64,000 bases of DNA from Tetranychus cinnabarinus. Its lineage: Eukaryota; Arthropoda; Arachnida; Trombidiformes; Tetranychidae. The stretch is from NCBI GenBank assembly GCA_022266195.1, contig WHVY01000009.1, positions 1,612,001 through 1,676,000 of the forward strand, given 5' to 3'. The notes beneath the pieces are model-generated. The model was given only the letters and a program-made list of their open reading frames with translations. It did no database searches and was not told where the DNA came from. Shown piece after piece: positions 1 to 11,000 of this stretch (positions within the stretch are counted from its first letter, which is position 1; each line of letters starts with the position of its first letter). Made by a program: the position numbers and the translations under genes.

Positions 1-2
1 GA

Positions 3-1582
3 GAACAAAGAGACCCAGCTCCCGCAATCTCTCGAGCAGTTCCCGTTGAACATGAAATAAGGTCTCTAGGTACTAGAGAAATAGATGAAGAGTTTAACTG
101 GGAAGAAAATTTTGTATCTGAGGTTGAGAAAAACATCATTGACTCATGGTTAGAAACTGAAAAGCAAAATTTTCAGATTGCTTCCCGTTGTGTTAATAGA
201 GCTACATCCTTTTCGCCAGATAAGTTGAAGGTAGTGCAGCTTTGCAGAAGGCAAATAAATGCCATAAATGCAAACACGTCACTGAGAGTGAAGCGAATAA
301 TGGTTCAAGGGAAAGCAGGTAGCGGGAAAAGCTTCATAATCGAGCAACTTGCAAATGAATTCAAGCTGGCTTTAGGTGAAGACTCAGTCGCCATTTTGGC
401 CCCAACAGGGGTTGCTGCAGTCAACATAAATGGAAAAACTATACATTCTTTTCTGAACATAGGTGTTGAAAAAAACCAAAACGCCTCCAGGGTGAGTCTC
501 TTAGAAAATTTCAACTTAAGGTGCAAAATATCAAAGTTCTAATTTTCGATGAGATGTCTATGATAGGTCTTACATTATTAGAAAAAATATCTATTAGACT
601 ACAAGAAGGTGCAGGTGATGTTGATGAACCTTTTGGGGGCTATATTGTTTATTTTTTTGGGGATATGCAACAATTACCTCCGGTTAAAGATTCTCCTTGG
701 TATGATGAGTCAGAAAGTGGCCTAAGATCAATGGGTAAACTTGTTTCTGACTCTATCCAACGGTATTTTTTACTTTCAACATGCCACAGACAAGCGGGTA
801 ATGATCAAAGAGGTTTTCGAGAACTATTAGATGAAATAGCAATAGGCAGAATTTCAGATGCATCATATTCCCTATTGATGTCTAGAAGATCATCAATTTT
901 AAGCCCTGAAGATGTTAGTTCATTTAACGAAGCAATCCATATTTTTCCGAAAAAAGCAATGGTTAAAAGTCACAATGAAAACCATCTAAGACAGACAGGA
1001 AATCCTGTTGCCAGAATATTAGCTATACATAACGCACCACAGGCCTCAAGAGCCGCAGAAGATCAAGTTCATGGACTTGCCAATGAGCTGTATCTTTCAG
1101 TCGGTTGCAAAGTTATGTTAAGGTCCAATTTGTGGACAGAAGTTGGCCTTGTGAATGGAGCAATAGGCGTTGTGCGTGCAATAAGATACCGAGAAGGGGC
1201 TAGACCACCTTCATTACCTGTAGTTGTTATGGTTGAATTTGAAAGTTATAACGGCCCACACTATAGCAACAGGTGCGTCCCAATTGTTCCATTGAAAAAA
1301 CAGTGGAAAGACGGTGAGATTACTCTGACTAGAACTCAATTTCCTTTAATTGTTGCACATGCTATCACTACTCATAAATCGCAAGGTCTTACTCTCGATA
1401 GAGCAGTGGTAGACATTGGTGAAAGAGAAATGATGCTAGGACTGTCTTATGTGGCACTAAGTCGAGTTAGAACATTACAGGGTTTGATGCTTCTTCATTC
1501 ATTTGAGAAAAATAGGATTGATAATATTTCTAAGTGTAAAATGTTGCCTCCAAGGAGCAAATTTCTAAGAAAATTTGCCTAA
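3..1582 (+). pseudogene. PIF1-type DNA helicase, 5'-partial, one frameshift
   Basis: The reading frame is already open at the left edge of the window, so the N-terminus lies outside. Frame one runs to the stop at 540-542 and holds the Walker A motif GKAGSGKS and the PIF1-like motif LAPTGVAAVNI. Frame two (open from about 521) continues with the Walker B motif IFDEMSMI, GDMQQLPPV, the THKSQGLTLD motif and the final SYVALSRV arginine-finger motif. The two halves match one helicase, so a small indel near 510-530 has broken it; an intron is not evident there. PIF1-like 5'-3' helicases occur as a cellular gene and as the helicase of Helitron-type elements. The acidic leader with no visible targeting sequence and the broken frame favour a mobile-element remnant, but no Rep domain or element end is visible. 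Confident on family, unsure on origin. Confidence 0.85.
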
Positions 1583-2606
1583 TCACTTGTAGGCCTAATC
1601 ATCGTGCCTATTGTTTTTACTCGCTCTTTGCAAATCTGCGCCTGAATAATTTCAAATTGGAATGATTAAGTTACAGTATGTTTTTGATTTTAAAATTATT
1701 AATAAAATTATGCAAATTAACAAATACTTTTGTATCTTATTTTATTCGGAATTTTATATGTTATATTGCCATTTAGCATGAATCAAATTTTCAAAACAGC
1801 ATTTATTAATCTAATTCCTCTGCACGCTCGCTCAGACTACGCCGCTTCACGGCTGACCTAGTAGATTACTTCTATAGCCAAAAGAACAACCGGTGGTTTC
1901 ATTGAGCTATCGGATAACGGACCCGTTACCTTCGAAACCCCGATCACCTTTGGAGTGAAAATTTCATATAGAACCATAGCGCGATTCAAATTTGAACAGT
2001 TTCCCCAGCACGATAAGACCATTCTCTCAACATCAGGTGAAGTGGTTTATTCCAATTTCTAGAATAAGATTGGTAAAATATCAGATGGATTATATTTATA
2101 TGAATATGCCTATTGTCTGATGCCAAATAAACTTTCATCTTGTTTCCGCAAATAATGCAATAAAAATTGCTCGATAGAGTACAAGTAATTCAATTAAAAT
2201 AGTACAAAAAGGTATAATTGCAGCAAATATGATGATTAAATAATGATAAACCATCATAAATCAAAATTAGAAAGTTAAAGTTATTAAAATTTCGTTATAA
2301 AACTTGTAAAAATTCATCTCCAAAAGTAAGAGAAAAGAAAGAGAAAAAAGAAAGAGACTGATGTGAACGCCGGGGAAAGCACTAGATTGTACTAATTGTA
2401 CAAAATTTAAAATTTAATTGACGTTTACATAGATGCCAGCTCTTTTAAAAGTACAGACTGCGAGAAAAGTCTGGACTTCCTTCATTGGCAACTTTCACAT
2501 ACTTGAAACAATCTGGCTAGTTGAAGAAGTCAAAACATAGTTGATGTGAATGGTGAGAGAATAGTGACTGATAGGATATATCAGTGAAATTAACATAGAT
2601 AATTAG
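1583..2606. other. Non-coding gap with a 65-codon open stretch
   Basis: No gene is recognised. On the plus strand 1865-2062 is open for 65 codons after an in-frame TAG at 1862. It has a coding-like composition (it contains SDNGPVTFETPITFG) but no ATG and no family I can name. It is followed by AT-rich DNA. It may be a relic exon of the same element as the helicase or a chance frame. Confidence 0.3.
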
Positions 2607-3091
2607 TATTATTAGCAAGGCAGCTGATTTAATCGATTTTAATACAACATTATTTAATATGAATTTGTAGTCAGATACTTCATATACGTTGAAAGAATCA
2701 ACTGTAATCGAATCAGATGAATTGATACATTATGAAGTCTCTTTAGATCAATCAAAGTACCATAATAATCAGCATCACCACTTAATAATATAATTGTGCA
2801 GTCTTGTCCAGAAAATTTAACAAACTTTCGCATTAAGTCCATTATTTTAATATCAGCTGAATCTCTGTTCACATTGTGAGCTTGAACGATATCAGCATTC
2901 AGATTTGCTAATGAATGGCCAACATTTGCAGGTAATTTATTAACATCACAGACAACAATGAAGATTTCATTCAAGTTGTAAGGTTTAATTACAGTTGATC
3001 GAATCAGGTTCACCATGGAATCTACTGATTGTCATTTTGGTAATGTACATCAATTTTGAATATTTTAAAACACAGCACAACTCTTAGCCAT
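2607..3091 (-). pseudogene. NYN-domain (MARF1-like) pseudogene, 5' part
   Basis: Read on the minus strand from the ATG at 3091, the sequence aligns with the start of the complete copy at 23350. It has in-frame stops in the first beta strand, where the WDIEN motif should be, so the first catalytic aspartate is gone. The frame then stays open over the rest of the NYN domain, including DSADIKIMDLM and SGDADYY. It shifts frame just after the equivalent of the HLIRLA strand. Homology can be followed in the new frame to about 2607 and then stops before the RRM domains. It is a truncated, dead copy of the gene next to it at 3341-5149. Confidence 0.85.
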
Positions 3092-3340
3092 TTTAACTAT
3101 ACATAATTGATTATAAAATTTACTGCTTAATTAATTTATCTTGATAAAATGCGTAAATTGAAAATGGCCTCATCTTAGCTTTTAGCTGAAGATTTTCTTT
3201 TAATCTCGCGTATCCTTTCTCTACAATTAGAAAGCGCTAGATTTCAACAATTGTGAAAATTTAAAAGAGATTTGTGACACGAAAAATCGACCACGATACA
3301 CAAAATTTCTTTACACTCTATAATTACTGAACGTCAACTT

Positions 3341-5149
3341 TTATTTCGCTCGTAAAACAACAACATATTTTGCTTTTGATTTGTTTTTAGATACAGAATG
3401 CTCATCTCTTGTGACAATTCCTGATTGAGATGGCTCGACTTCAGCAATAATTGAATCCTCAATGCTGCTGTTTTCAGACTTAATGTTAATAGTTTGATTA
3501 GTTTGGATTGATGAATATGCATGCAAAGCTTTATCTTTTTTGACTTTCAATGAACATTCCGATCCTTCGGTTTTTCGCATAAAAATCTTGTTTGCTTTTT
3601 CTTCCATCTTTGCCGCATTATTCCAAAAATTGACAACCTGATCACAAGGAGCAGTCAAGTCGTTCGGTGGATAAAGAGCAGTATCAATTGGTGCATCTGG
3701 TTTGGAAGCTTTAGATACGATATTTGGTTCATCACAAAACTGGACAGCATAAGGATTGTATAAACATGTAGCCAGATCTGAAGGTGGCTCGTGCTTTATG
3801 ACACTTCCTGGTTTAGATGGTTTCATTTCATCGATGGTTTTATCCTTAATATTACTGTTTTCAGACTTGATGTTGAATGATTGATTAACTTGGCTGGTTG
3901 AACGTGCATCCAATACCTTTTCTGGTGACACTTTCAATGGAGTTTTCACTTCAGTATTTCGGACGACGGTTTCCTGTGCCTTTTCTTCCATCTTTGAAGT
4001 ATTATCCAAGGAATTGACGTTCGGTGGACACTGGACAGCAGTATTACTTGGTACATTTGGTTTTGGTGTATCAGAAACAATATTTTGTTCATCACAAAAC
4101 TGGACAGTGTAAGGATTATTCAAACATGTTAAAGTTAGATCTGAAGGTGGCTCAGAAATGACTGCATCTGGATATAATATTTGAACTTTTGACAAACAAT
4201 CTTGAGCATGAGATCTGAATGAGAAGACAATCCAAAGAGATGATTTTCTTGATAAAATACATTGACTTCCAGTAGGTGCAGTACAAGCGACACAAAACTT
4301 GATGAATTTACTGTTATCAACTGAATCGCTTGCATTGGGCATCCTTATGAATGTCAACTGTTTCACCTCACAACATTTATTAGCTTTAGATTTTTTACTC
4401 TTTTCAATCTTGATGCTTTTTAAAATATCAGTCAAAGGCGAATCGTTTATCAATTCAGCCTTTAAAAAGTGTCCATGATATCGAGATCCATTAAGCTGTT
4501 GGGAGGCTTTTTCAGCAAGACTCAAAGATGGAAATCCAATACAAATTAGATTACCACAAATGATGGCACTGTTTCCAATACTTCCAATGGCCTGAGCATT
4601 CAATTCATTAACCACTTGACTGATGTTCACTGAAAGAGGATAGTTTTTTATTGAAATAAAACACATTGGATTGCCAGTTGATTTAATTGACTTCAATACA
4701 CCATTAGCCAACATGAATGTGTAATCAGCTATTTGATCCAGTTTAGGTGAACATGAATTAGCTAATCTAACAAGATGAATTGATACATTATAAAGCTTCT
4801 TCAGATCAATCAAAGTACCATAATAATCAGCATCACCACTTAATAATATAATTGTACAATCTTGTCCAGAAAATTTAACAAACTTCTGCATTAAGTCCAT
4901 TATTTTAATATCAGCTGAATCTTTAACTTCATTGTAAGCTTGAACAATATCAACATCCAGATTTATTAATGAATGGCCAACATTTGCAGGTAATTTATGA
5001 ACATCACAGGCACAAAAGAAAAAGATTTCACTTAAATTGTAGGGTTTAATTATAGTTGACCGAATCTGATTGACGATGGAAGTAACTGATTGTCCTTTTG
5101 GTACTCCAACATTTTGAATATCCCAAAATACCGCACAGGGTTTGGACAT
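3341..5149 (-). CDS. NYN endonuclease domain + RRM-like protein (MARF1-like)
   Basis: An intronless gene of 602 residues if it starts at the ATG at 5149 (MSKPCAVFWD), the start matching MGK(P/S)CAVFWD in the cluster copies. An in-frame ATG at 5230 would add 27 residues with no counterpart. Residues 1-150 are an NYN/PIN-type nuclease fold with all expected acidic residues: D10 in WDIQN, the D of SADIKI, and both aspartates of SGDADYY. Two RRM-like domains follow (about 160-235 and 255-340). The tail has a 360-bp tandem duplication: two copies of about 120 residues, each starting near NPY(T/A)VQFCDE. MARF1-type NYN domains cut single-stranded RNA and the RRMs would supply RNA binding; this is inferred by family. 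The LOTUS repeats of vertebrate MARF1 are not visible. The tail differs from the full-length relative at 23350, so the C-terminus may be truncated and replaced. Confidence 0.85.
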   Translation of the reverse strand: MSKPCAVFWDIQNVGVPKGQSVTSIVNQIRSTIIKPYNLSEIFFFCACDVHKLPANVGHSLINLDVDIVQAYNEVKDSADIKIMDLMQKFVKFSGQDCTIILLSGDADYYGTLIDLKKLYNVSIHLVRLANSCSPKLDQIADYTFMLANGVLKSIKSTGNPMCFISIKNYPLSVNISQVVNELNAQAIGSIGNSAIICGNLICIGFPSLSLAEKASQQLNGSRYHGHFLKAELINDSPLTDILKSIKIEKSKKSKANKCCEVKQLTFIRMPNASDSVDNSKFIKFCVACTAPTGSQCILSRKSSLWIVFSFRSHAQDCLSKVQILYPDAVISEPPSDLTLTCLNNPYTVQFCDEQNIVSDTPKPNVPSNTAVQCPPNVNSLDNTSKMEEKAQETVVRNTEVKTPLKVSPEKVLDARSTSQVNQSFNIKSENSNIKDKTIDEMKPSKPGSVIKHEPPSDLATCLYNPYAVQFCDEPNIVSKASKPDAPIDTALYPPNDLTAPCDQVVNFWNNAAKMEEKANKIFMRKTEGSECSLKVKKDKALHAYSSIQTNQTINIKSENSSIEDSIIAEVEPSQSGIVTRDEHSVSKNKSKAKYVVVLRAK

Positions 5150-5230
5150 TTTTGTATCCGTATTATTGCTATTCATTCTTAAGGTTGATAACAATAGATA
5201 AGCAAGTTTCAAGAAATTAAAATGATACAC

Positions 5231-6061
5231 AATAACATGATTTGGAAATTAATTTATGAAGTCATACATTTAAAAGTAACAGGACTGCGTAAAATGGCGT
5301 GTTAGCGCTTTGTGGGTAAATTCCAATATTTATATTGCTATTTTGATATACTTTCAAGTGCTTAGCCTCTATTTACTTTTGTTAACATCGAATCGAAAAA
5401 GCTAAACGAAAATAGATTATCTTAAAGCAATGCAAATTCACTGGGCACAGACAAAAGCTTATTTCAAAAAATAAGAAAGCTTCAAAAAGCCATAGTCAGT
5501 CAATTATGTTTTTACAACTAAAATATAGTAATAATCTCATAGCTTTGACTATTTTATTTCTGACCCTGTTATTTTGCTAACCTGACGCAATTAAAGTCTT
5601 ATAATTTAGTCTGCAATTCATAATATAAATGGTTTGATGAACTTGCATAGCTTCGAATAATGAATAGAATGCAAGCTTGGTAATTTTAGATAAAAAATAA
5701 TCAGCAAAAATTATTGGCGAAATATAAATTTAGCAAATAACTGACTGATTGAACGACGAGAAAAGAAAAAGCACGAACTTCTTTATTCACTGAGGTTTAT
5801 GACTATCTTAAAAAGGGACCGAAGAAGTTCAAGCATTTTCCTTCTGGTCGTTCAAACAAACAGATTAATTTTTTTATGAATGAAAATGTTGATTCTTGAG
5901 GAATGATTCAATTTGAACAGAAGACTTTCGTCGGAGTGAAAAGCACCATCATGATTGAATTGGTCAGTCTGTCCATTATATATGAGCAAAAAATGTCTCA
6001 AATTAATCTCATTCAGATTTAATCTCTTGAAGTTCCTTTTAAGTCTGGTTAAAGCGGTATT
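5231..6061. other. Intergenic, no gene seen
   Basis: AT-rich sequence between two minus-strand NYN genes. It should contain the promoter of the gene starting at 5149 and the 3' end of the one ending at 6062. I see no conserved element or coding frame. Confidence 0.4.
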
Positions 6062-7138
6062 TTAAGAGAGAAACATTTTGGGAAGTTTGATATGAGCAAC
6101 GTTTCTGTCAGTCTTTTGTTCATTAACTGGTTTCTTGGAAAATTTATGGTGATTTTCAAAGTTCCGTGGTTTCGAAGATTCGGATATTTGTACTGATACA
6201 TTCATATTAATACTAGGCTTGGGAATCTTGTGAGATTTTTTAGCATTTTGACTGTGCGAACTGGTCACTTTCATACCAATGGAAATCTGATTATCCTTGC
6301 TTTTAAGGGTTTTGTTAACACTTGGGGTAGAAGTTTCACCTTTCCAAGGAACATCATGAGGTCTAGGGGAAAAATTAGGCCACAAGAAGTTTACCAATCT
6401 GAATTTAGGGCAAAAACCAAAAATCCTGAGACTAGTCAAGGTTTTATATTCGTATTCCGTCATTGATTGGCTTGGGTTAGTATAACCAATCCAAATAGTT
6501 CCTTTTGCGATTCTCAGAACTCGACTTCCATAAAATAATCTTGCACAGTTTCTGTTTATCTCATGAACTCTGTTATGACTTTCAGAATCTTGAGGTAAAT
6601 CAGAGACTTTAAGAAAACCAGAACGGGTTTGACTTCTAAAAACAGCAGTTGGTGTAGTTTCAATAAGTAGAACACCATCTAGTTGGTAAGAGAAATCGGC
6701 TGACCACAGTAACTCTCTTGAAAATGATTGCTTTGGATGGATTAAGTAAACTGTCAAGTCATGGTTTAACTTAAGCTTTAGTAAAGGGTCAAGAAAGTCT
6801 GAATCACCAGTCACAACAACTATGGCACAACCATTGCGTCCCCAATTTTGAATAAATTTTGAAATAAGTAACAATATTTTGGTATCAGCAGCATTTTCCT
6901 TGATGTTGTAAAATGGTTGAACAATTGTAACACCAATTGATTCAAGCGATGTTCCCACTGTCTTTGGTAATTGATGAACATTACAAACACAAAAAAATTC
7001 ACGTTCTACCAACTGGTTAGGAAAAACAAGGGTTGCTCGAATGTTTTGAGCAATCACATCAGCAGCACAACTCCTGGGAACATCAACATTTTCAATATCC
7101 CAGAAAATACCACACGGTAAATTAGTTCTTGGAACCAT
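6062..7138 (-). CDS. Short NYN-domain protein, recent partial copy of the 8048-11464 gene
   Basis: An open frame of 358 residues with no intron. Residues from about 9 to 225 are nearly identical to those of the gene at 8048-11464: WDIENVDVP, NAADTKILLLIS, TGDSDFLDPLL, then the first RRM-like domain ending in WIGYTN. The catalytic acidic set (WD, AAD, GDSD) is complete. After the RRM the similarity falls away and the protein ends in a basic, Ser/Lys/Asn-rich tail of about 100 residues. It lacks the later RRM-like domains of its 1138-residue relative. The first eight residues (MVPRTNLP) are unrelated to the relative's MLSGLEKP, so the duplication breakpoint lies at the start codon. It may be a functional short nuclease or a young truncated copy; expression evidence would decide. 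Confidence 0.7.
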   Translation of the reverse strand: MVPRTNLPCGIFWDIENVDVPRSCAADVIAQNIRATLVFPNQLVEREFFCVCNVHQLPKTVGTSLESIGVTIVQPFYNIKENAADTKILLLISKFIQNWGRNGCAIVVVTGDSDFLDPLLKLKLNHDLTVYLIHPKQSFSRELLWSADFSYQLDGVLLIETTPTAVFRSQTRSGFLKVSDLPQDSESHNRVHEINRNCARLFYGSRVLRIAKGTIWIGYTNPSQSMTEYEYKTLTSLRIFGFCPKFRLVNFLWPNFSPRPHDVPWKGETSTPSVNKTLKSKDNQISIGMKVTSSHSQNAKKSHKIPKPSINMNVSVQISESSKPRNFENHHKFSKKPVNEQKTDRNVAHIKLPKMFLS

Positions 7139-7234
7139 CTTTAATCAACTTACAATTGTAAATAAATTTAAAAAACTTATTCTGTCACTTCTGCTCTCTT
7201 TCAATACACCTGTTGCTTTAACAAGGTTGTTACT

Positions 7235-7259
7235 AACAACTTGTTACTAACAAGTTGTT
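7235..7259. repeat. 25-bp near-perfect palindrome
   Basis: Two 12-base arms starting AACAACTTGTTA and ending TAACAAGTTGTT flank a single C, about 95 bases upstream of the start codon at 7138 (minus strand). It could be a hairpin or a protein-binding dyad. No function is known. Confidence 0.7.
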
Positions 7260-8047
7260 AAAACCAGTTCGATGTTGATATATCGTAAAATTAGATCGAT
7301 AATTTAGAGCAAATCATTCATCGATAATCGGAATTATTAAGCCAAAATAGTTAATAACTGGCAATTTAATCTCAATGAAAGGGATTTAACGATTAGAGTC
7401 AATAAAATAACACGAATCAATTTTTCCCGAGTTTTTAATCTAGTGTTATTTCTGTGATTATGGCTAAAATAGATTAGATAATTGAATATGAAATGAATAT
7501 TCAGTCATAAATCATGAATTTAACTATTGCCTCACGATATAATTTTATCATCAGGTGATTTTCATGTTTTGGTTATGCTTTTGTTCTGATATAATATTTG
7601 TTCTCTGTTTTGAGGGAACGTCAATCGGGAGTTGTTTTATAACGTGGAAGACTGTTTCTCAAGGAAAAAATGAAATTCAAATGATTTTATTTCACTCATG
7701 AAGTTTGAGTTGTATTCAGTGGTAACATGATATCATCAATTAATAGCAATTATCTAGTTCTTGATTAATCTCAGATTTAGATCTTTTGCTTTGCTCTCGC
7801 TAAACATTGATTGAAAATAATTTTTCTCAACAGTGAAGTATCGTCATGCAAATCGTAGAATGTGTTGAAAAACGATTCAATTTCAGTTCCTACGAATCAG
7901 TTAGCAAGAGAATGTGAAAAATGTAAATTCATGAATGTAATTTACAGAGATCCAAAAGCCATGTAATGAGAAGTGAGGTAAATTCGTCTGGCTTTGGTAT
8001 GGCTCATTTATTATTATAAAATGATCAGTTTAGCATTAGTTCATCGA
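7260..8047. other. Intergenic, no gene seen
   Basis: AT-rich spacer between the start of the 6062-7138 gene and the stop of the 8048-11464 gene. No coding frame or repeat was recognised. Confidence 0.4.
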
Positions 8048-11000
8048 TCAACTAACCACGCAACCTTTCTTTTTTGCCCTTTCTTGATTAGAAATTGTTG
8101 GTCTTTGATGTGGTTGGACGATTCTTGTATTCATTATGGTTGCATTCACATTTGCTCCTTGTGTTTGACTTTGGGTAGTCTTTACTCGATCAGTAGAGGA
8201 GTATAAGTACGATCGATCGATGACAGGTGCTGGTTTATTTTGTGCAACGTTAAGTTGACTAGATTTAGTAGCTTTGGATAATGTCCAGAGCTCATAAACT
8301 TCCGATCGACTTAAACTTTTAACAAATTCATCAGGAGCTTTGTCTAAAATTCTTGCCGTGAAAAAATAAGTATTTAGATGTTTATCTACGAACTTAAGTC
8401 CATGAATTACTTCTTTAGCTTGGGCTCTTTTGTTAAAATCATTAAACACAGCAAAAATTGACCCAGTCAATTGTTTTATCAGCACACAATAATAAAGCTT
8501 ATTCTTCACTATAGATAATGCTTCATCGGTGATGAACGACTTCGAAGTATTTATCATTAGATAATAAAAGCTATCAAACAACTTCTCCCTTAGTTGGTCA
8601 GATGAAGATCTATGCAGATCAGTTGAATCTGAACGGTTCGCAGTAATTGAAGGTGACTTCGGTATGGCAGGCGCAGATGAAAAAGGATGATGGGCAGTGG
8701 CTTCTGATTGCGGCAAATTAAGTATCGGTCCTAGTTTTCCTTTTGTTTCAGTCACAAATTGATAAGGTTTCTCGCGCGTATTTTTCGTTCCATTTTGCGA
8801 TGAAAAACCAGTAGTGAAAGGAGCGACAGGAGCAGGCTTGGAAACGTTCGTAAGTCTTTTAGATTCGTCTTTAGCATCCAATTGCTTGATTGTTGACACA
8901 GCTGAAGTTTGATATGGAACAAAAACAAAGGGTTCGTTTTTGACCGATGGTTTTTGCAAAGAAAGGATGGAAGTAGCAGATGAAAGTTCACTCAATGATT
9001 TCATTGATCCATTTTCACTTGTTGCTTTCGAACTAGCAGTTTCGATAGTTTCACTTGGACTTTGTTTACCCTCTTTCACTGTTCTCCAAAATTCTTTAGG
9101 TAATTTCTTCACAATTTTTATGTCTAATTTTGCATCGAAGACATTGTTTTCCTTGAAATTTTTGACTGCTTCTTCAGCTTGCTCTTGGGTTCCAATACCA
9201 ATCCATAAAGACTCATCAAAATGTCTAATGAAATATACATAAAATGATTGAAGAGCACCTAATGCAATGCTGTTAAAAGTTTTCATCTCTTTCCGAGCAA
9301 CTGGTGCAATGCTAATGTAAGTAATTGATTTTTTGGGTGGTTGAGGTGGTACTCGCGGCAATCCAAAATAATACTTTTTCTTTTTTAACCAGTTGCTAGG
9401 AGCTTCAGGAACAGAGATTGCTTTAAGTTGATGAACGTTATCATACAGTTTTGATTCGATCACTTTTACTGCCCGTTTAACTTCATCAACAGTGTTGTAA
9501 TTAAAATAAACAGCATTATCATCCAAAATAGCTGCTTTAGGAGGAATTCCAACAAAGTCAACTAAATTTTGAATGATGAATGGTTTTCTCAAAAATCGTT
9601 TCCTCTGTAGCTGTAGGATATCACTTATTTGAAGGAAATATCCGTGAACAGAAGAAACAGTTTCCATGTAAGTTGAGGATGATTTACCATCCACTTCACT
9701 TGAACATGGAACATTATGTCGATTGGCATCGATTTTTTCACTAATTACAGAAACAGAATCAGCGTTACTCTCAATGCTTGTCGACACAGAAACTTCGCGA
9801 ATCCGACTTTCAGATTGCAGAACCATTCTTGTTGGAGTGGACTGCTTTCTGGACAACCATGTTTTAACCAAATCTTGCGCTTCTCCGACTAAGTCTTTCA
9901 TTCCAATGGACTCAAGCAGATGGACGGGGAACATCCGAAGTTGGGCTGATTGCATATGTAACTTGTCGTCTTTCAAACCATTTATCTTTTTCTTGGCATT
10001 TTCGCAAGTTCTTATGCTCGGAAATCCAGCCCAAATAGTACCTTCAAATAGTTTAACGAAAACACCTTTGAAGCTTGCAGAGATGCTTTTGATTTTTTCC
10101 ACCGATTGATCAGCAGTAGAGTCAGTGAACGATCCAGGATTTGATGATTTGAGGTAATTCAAACCTAAATTTAAATTTAAGCAAAAAGGATTGTCGGATG
10201 GATAGCTGGACATAATGGCGACCAATTTTTTCGAAGGAGAAATTGATTTTTTCATTATTAGCGGGTTCAGATAATTTGCATCGGAAATTATTTTATCAAC
10301 CAATTGTTGACACTTGATCTCATCTTCAAATTGAACCCAAAAGTCTTTTCCCTGGAGCATAACTTTCATAATACTATGGTCAAGACTCTTATCTACAATA
10401 TTGTACATCAGCGACCAATGTGTTGGCAATTCGCTATTTGGATTACCTGTCAAACAGATAATCATTTTACGTAGATTTCTGAACTCGACTTCTTTTTTGC
10501 TTAGATTTGGTACTGGTTGGCGCGCAGAGATACGTCTATTGGAGCTTTTACTAAGCTTCGCTCTTGGACTGCTTGGTTTAATTTCTTGGAAAACTGGCAC
10601 AGTTGTGCGAACTTGGTTATCCTTATTTTTTGGATTATCACCAGATAGGGATTGTTCACCATTTTTCAGTTGTCTATGACGAGTTTTGTGAGAAGACTCA
10701 GACCACAAGGACTTGACTATTTCAAGTTTTGGAAAAAGATTAGAGACTTGTGAGAGACTGGACAAGATTTTAAATTCATTTTCCGTCATTGGTTGGTTTG
10801 GATTAGTATAACCAATCCAAACAGTCCCTTTTGCGATTTTAAGAACTCGACTTCCAGGAAATAATCTTGCACAGTTTCTATTAATCTCGCGAACTCTGTT
10901 ATGACTTTCAGAATCTTGAGGTAAATCAGAGACTTTAAGAAAACCAGAACGAGTTTGACTCCTAAAAACAGCAGTTGGTGTAGTTTCAATAAGTAGAACA

